A DNA stretch of 6,941 nucleotides from Sulfurimonas sp. (GTDB lineage Bacteria > Campylobacterota > Campylobacteria > Campylobacterales > Sulfurimonadaceae), in NCBI GenBank assembly GCA_021107375.1, contig JAIOSY010000153.1:1-6941 (forward strand), in the 5' to 3' direction. Positions 5,749 through 6,941 of the stretch are shown in pieces (within the stretch, counting starts at the first letter, position 1; the number at the start of each line of letters is the position of its first letter). Both the position numbers and the translations under genes were made by a program. The notes beneath the pieces were generated by a model. The model was not told where the DNA came from. It did no database searches and saw nothing but the letters and a program-made list of their open reading frames with translations.

Positions 5749-6941
5749 TTGAAAGATACTATTTTTATTATAGTTTTTGGTGTTTTAATCTACTTGGGTT
5801 TTGCAACTATTTTGGGTGATAATGGACTCATGGGTAGTTATGGTTCAACTTTCGCTGTTTACAATCATATGTATTTTGGATATATCTCATTTATATATTT
5901 ACTCGCATCTTTAATTCCCCTATATTTTTTATATAAAAATACAAAATTTAATCTTAGAAAACTTGAACTTAGTATATCTATATTTTTAATCTTTTTTTCA
6001 TTATTATTAGCACAATCGTTAATTATTGAAAATGAATTTAGAGGTAAATTTGCTGGTGATTTTGTTGACTTTTTATCTCCATATATAGGAGTTTTTGGAT
6101 TATGGGTGTTTTGGTTTATAATCACTTCTGTTTCTATAATTATTTTCTTAGACAAAAGCACTCAGGAGATTGCTTCAAATATTTTTGAATTTATAAAGTC
6201 TAAATTACCTGAAAAAAAAGAAAAAGAGATTAAAAAAGAGCTAGTTAAAGAGGAAATATCACAGCAGGTGCAAAGCCTAGCAGAAAATTTGAAACCTGAA
6301 GAAGTTGAAGAAGTACAAGAGATTGAAGAAGTAAAAGATATTCCTTTTGAGATAAAAATAAAAAAAGCAGAACCTATAAAAGATGAAGAAACATTTGATA
6401 AACAAGAGAATTTATTGGATTTAGTTTCTAAAGTCAAAGAACAAAAAAATGCAGTTATAGTTGATGAACTTGAGGAAAATGCGAAACTTTTAGAGGGAAT
6501 TGAAAAAGGAAAAGTTGAAAAACCTAAAAATTTTAAACTTCCATCTGTTGATTTTTTACAAAAACAAGATTTAAAATCTCACTCTATTGATGAGAGTGAA
6601 CTTGATGATAAAATTAGATACCTTATAGAAAAGTTAGCACACTTTAAAATAGATGGTGATGTGGTTAGAACTTATGCTGGTCCAGTTGTTTCAACATTTG
6701 AGTTTAAACCAGCTGCAAATGTAAAGGTAAGTAAGATTTTAAATCTTCAAGATGATTTGGCTATGGCTTTATCTGCTGAGACTATTCGTATCCAAGCACC
6801 AATCCCTGGAAAAGATGTAGTGGGGATTGAGATACCAAATGAAACGGTAGATACAATTTATCTAAGAGAATTACTTGATTCGAAGTTGTTTAAAGATTCC
6901 TCTTCTCCATTAACAATTGCACTTGGAAAAGATATAGTTGG
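5749..6941 (+). CDS. ftsK: DNA translocase FtsK, N-terminal part (runs off the right edge)
   Basis: FtsK sits at the division septum and pumps DNA to finish chromosome segregation and XerCD/XerH-type dimer resolution. The window holds 397 codons, with no stop before the edge. Translation from TTG at 5749 gives four hydrophobic helices at about 4-23, 42-62, 74-93 and 108-134, the usual FtsK membrane anchor with a short first periplasmic loop. A hydrophilic Lys/Glu-rich linker runs from about 137 to 262. The start of the motor's alpha domain follows: LPSVDF near 264, YAGPVVSTFEF from 309, SKILNLQDDLAMALS, then IPGKDVVGIEIPN at 352-364, all FtsK/SpoIIIE hallmarks. Walker A, Walker B and the gamma DNA-reading domain lie beyond the edge. 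An ATG start at 5830 would lose helix 1 and is unlikely. The gene follows flgL on the same strand; TATACT at 5702-5707 may be a -10 box, without a clear -35. Confidence 0.93.
   Translation, partial: MKDTIFIIVFGVLIYLGFATILGDNGLMGSYGSTFAVYNHMYFGYISFIYLLASLIPLYFLYKNTKFNLRKLELSISIFLIFFSLLLAQSLIIENEFRGKFAGDFVDFLSPYIGVFGLWVFWFIITSVSIIIFLDKSTQEIASNIFEFIKSKLPEKKEKEIKKELVKEEISQQVQSLAENLKPEEVEEVQEIEEVKDIPFEIKIKKAEPIKDEETFDKQENLLDLVSKVKEQKNAVIVDELEENAKLLEGIEKGKVEKPKNFKLPSVDFLQKQDLKSHSIDESELDDKIRYLIEKLAHFKIDGDVVRTYAGPVVSTFEFKPAANVKVSKILNLQDDLAMALSAETIRIQAPIPGKDVVGIEIPNETVDTIYLRELLDSKLFKDSSSPLTIALGKDIV

Noticed and set aside
5865..6437. Two minus-strand open frames (5865-6161 and 6162-6437)
   Set aside because: They are antisense to the membrane and linker part of ftsK. 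Their composition (Ser/Phe-rich opposite Glu/Lys codons) is what a shadow of low-complexity AT-rich coding DNA gives.
1..6941. Mobile element, CRISPR array, defence island or novel multi-gene system
   Set aside because: No transposase, integrase, regular spaced repeats, toxin-antitoxin pair or cluster of unknown genes is present. All sizeable genes are recognised housekeeping or flagellar families.

Overview
The window is AT-rich, gene-dense bacterial DNA. The gene forms point to Campylobacterota (Epsilonproteobacteria), most likely a free-living, hydrogen-using, flagellated Sulfurimonas-type organism. The support is a very large FlgL, an FtsK with a short periplasmic loop and a Lys/Glu-rich linker, a good sigma-54 promoter in front of a flagellar gene, and the low GC content. 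The genus is an inference from sequence style; no database search was run.

Layout, left to right. Positions 1-28 hold the possible tail of an upstream gene, ending one base before hypF. hypF (30-2243) is a complete hydrogenase-maturation carbamoyltransferase. A 125-base spacer with a candidate sigma-70 promoter leads to a monofunctional prephenate dehydratase, pheA (best start 2369, end 3211). Four bases later comes the 3' end of a convergent tRNA-Leu(CAA) on the minus strand (3216-3299). The 133-base gap 3300-3432 is packed with regulatory candidates: a minus-strand sigma-70 promoter for the tRNA, and plus-strand sigma-28-like and sigma-54 promoters for flgL. flgL (3433-5643) encodes a 736-residue hook-filament junction protein. 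After a 105-base gap with an imperfect hairpin, ftsK starts at a TTG codon (5749) and runs off the right edge before its ATPase motor.

The genes belong to four unrelated processes: NiFe-hydrogenase cofactor assembly, phenylalanine synthesis, flagellar assembly, and chromosome segregation/division. This scattered order is common in Campylobacterota. I see no defence system, mobile element, CRISPR array or biosynthetic island, and no new multi-gene system. The most interesting signals are the architecture of the FlgL insert (an apparent degenerate domain duplication, plus two calcium-loop-like Asp motifs), the compact overlapping promoter region, the altered phenylalanine-binding motifs in PheA, and the TTG start of FtsK.
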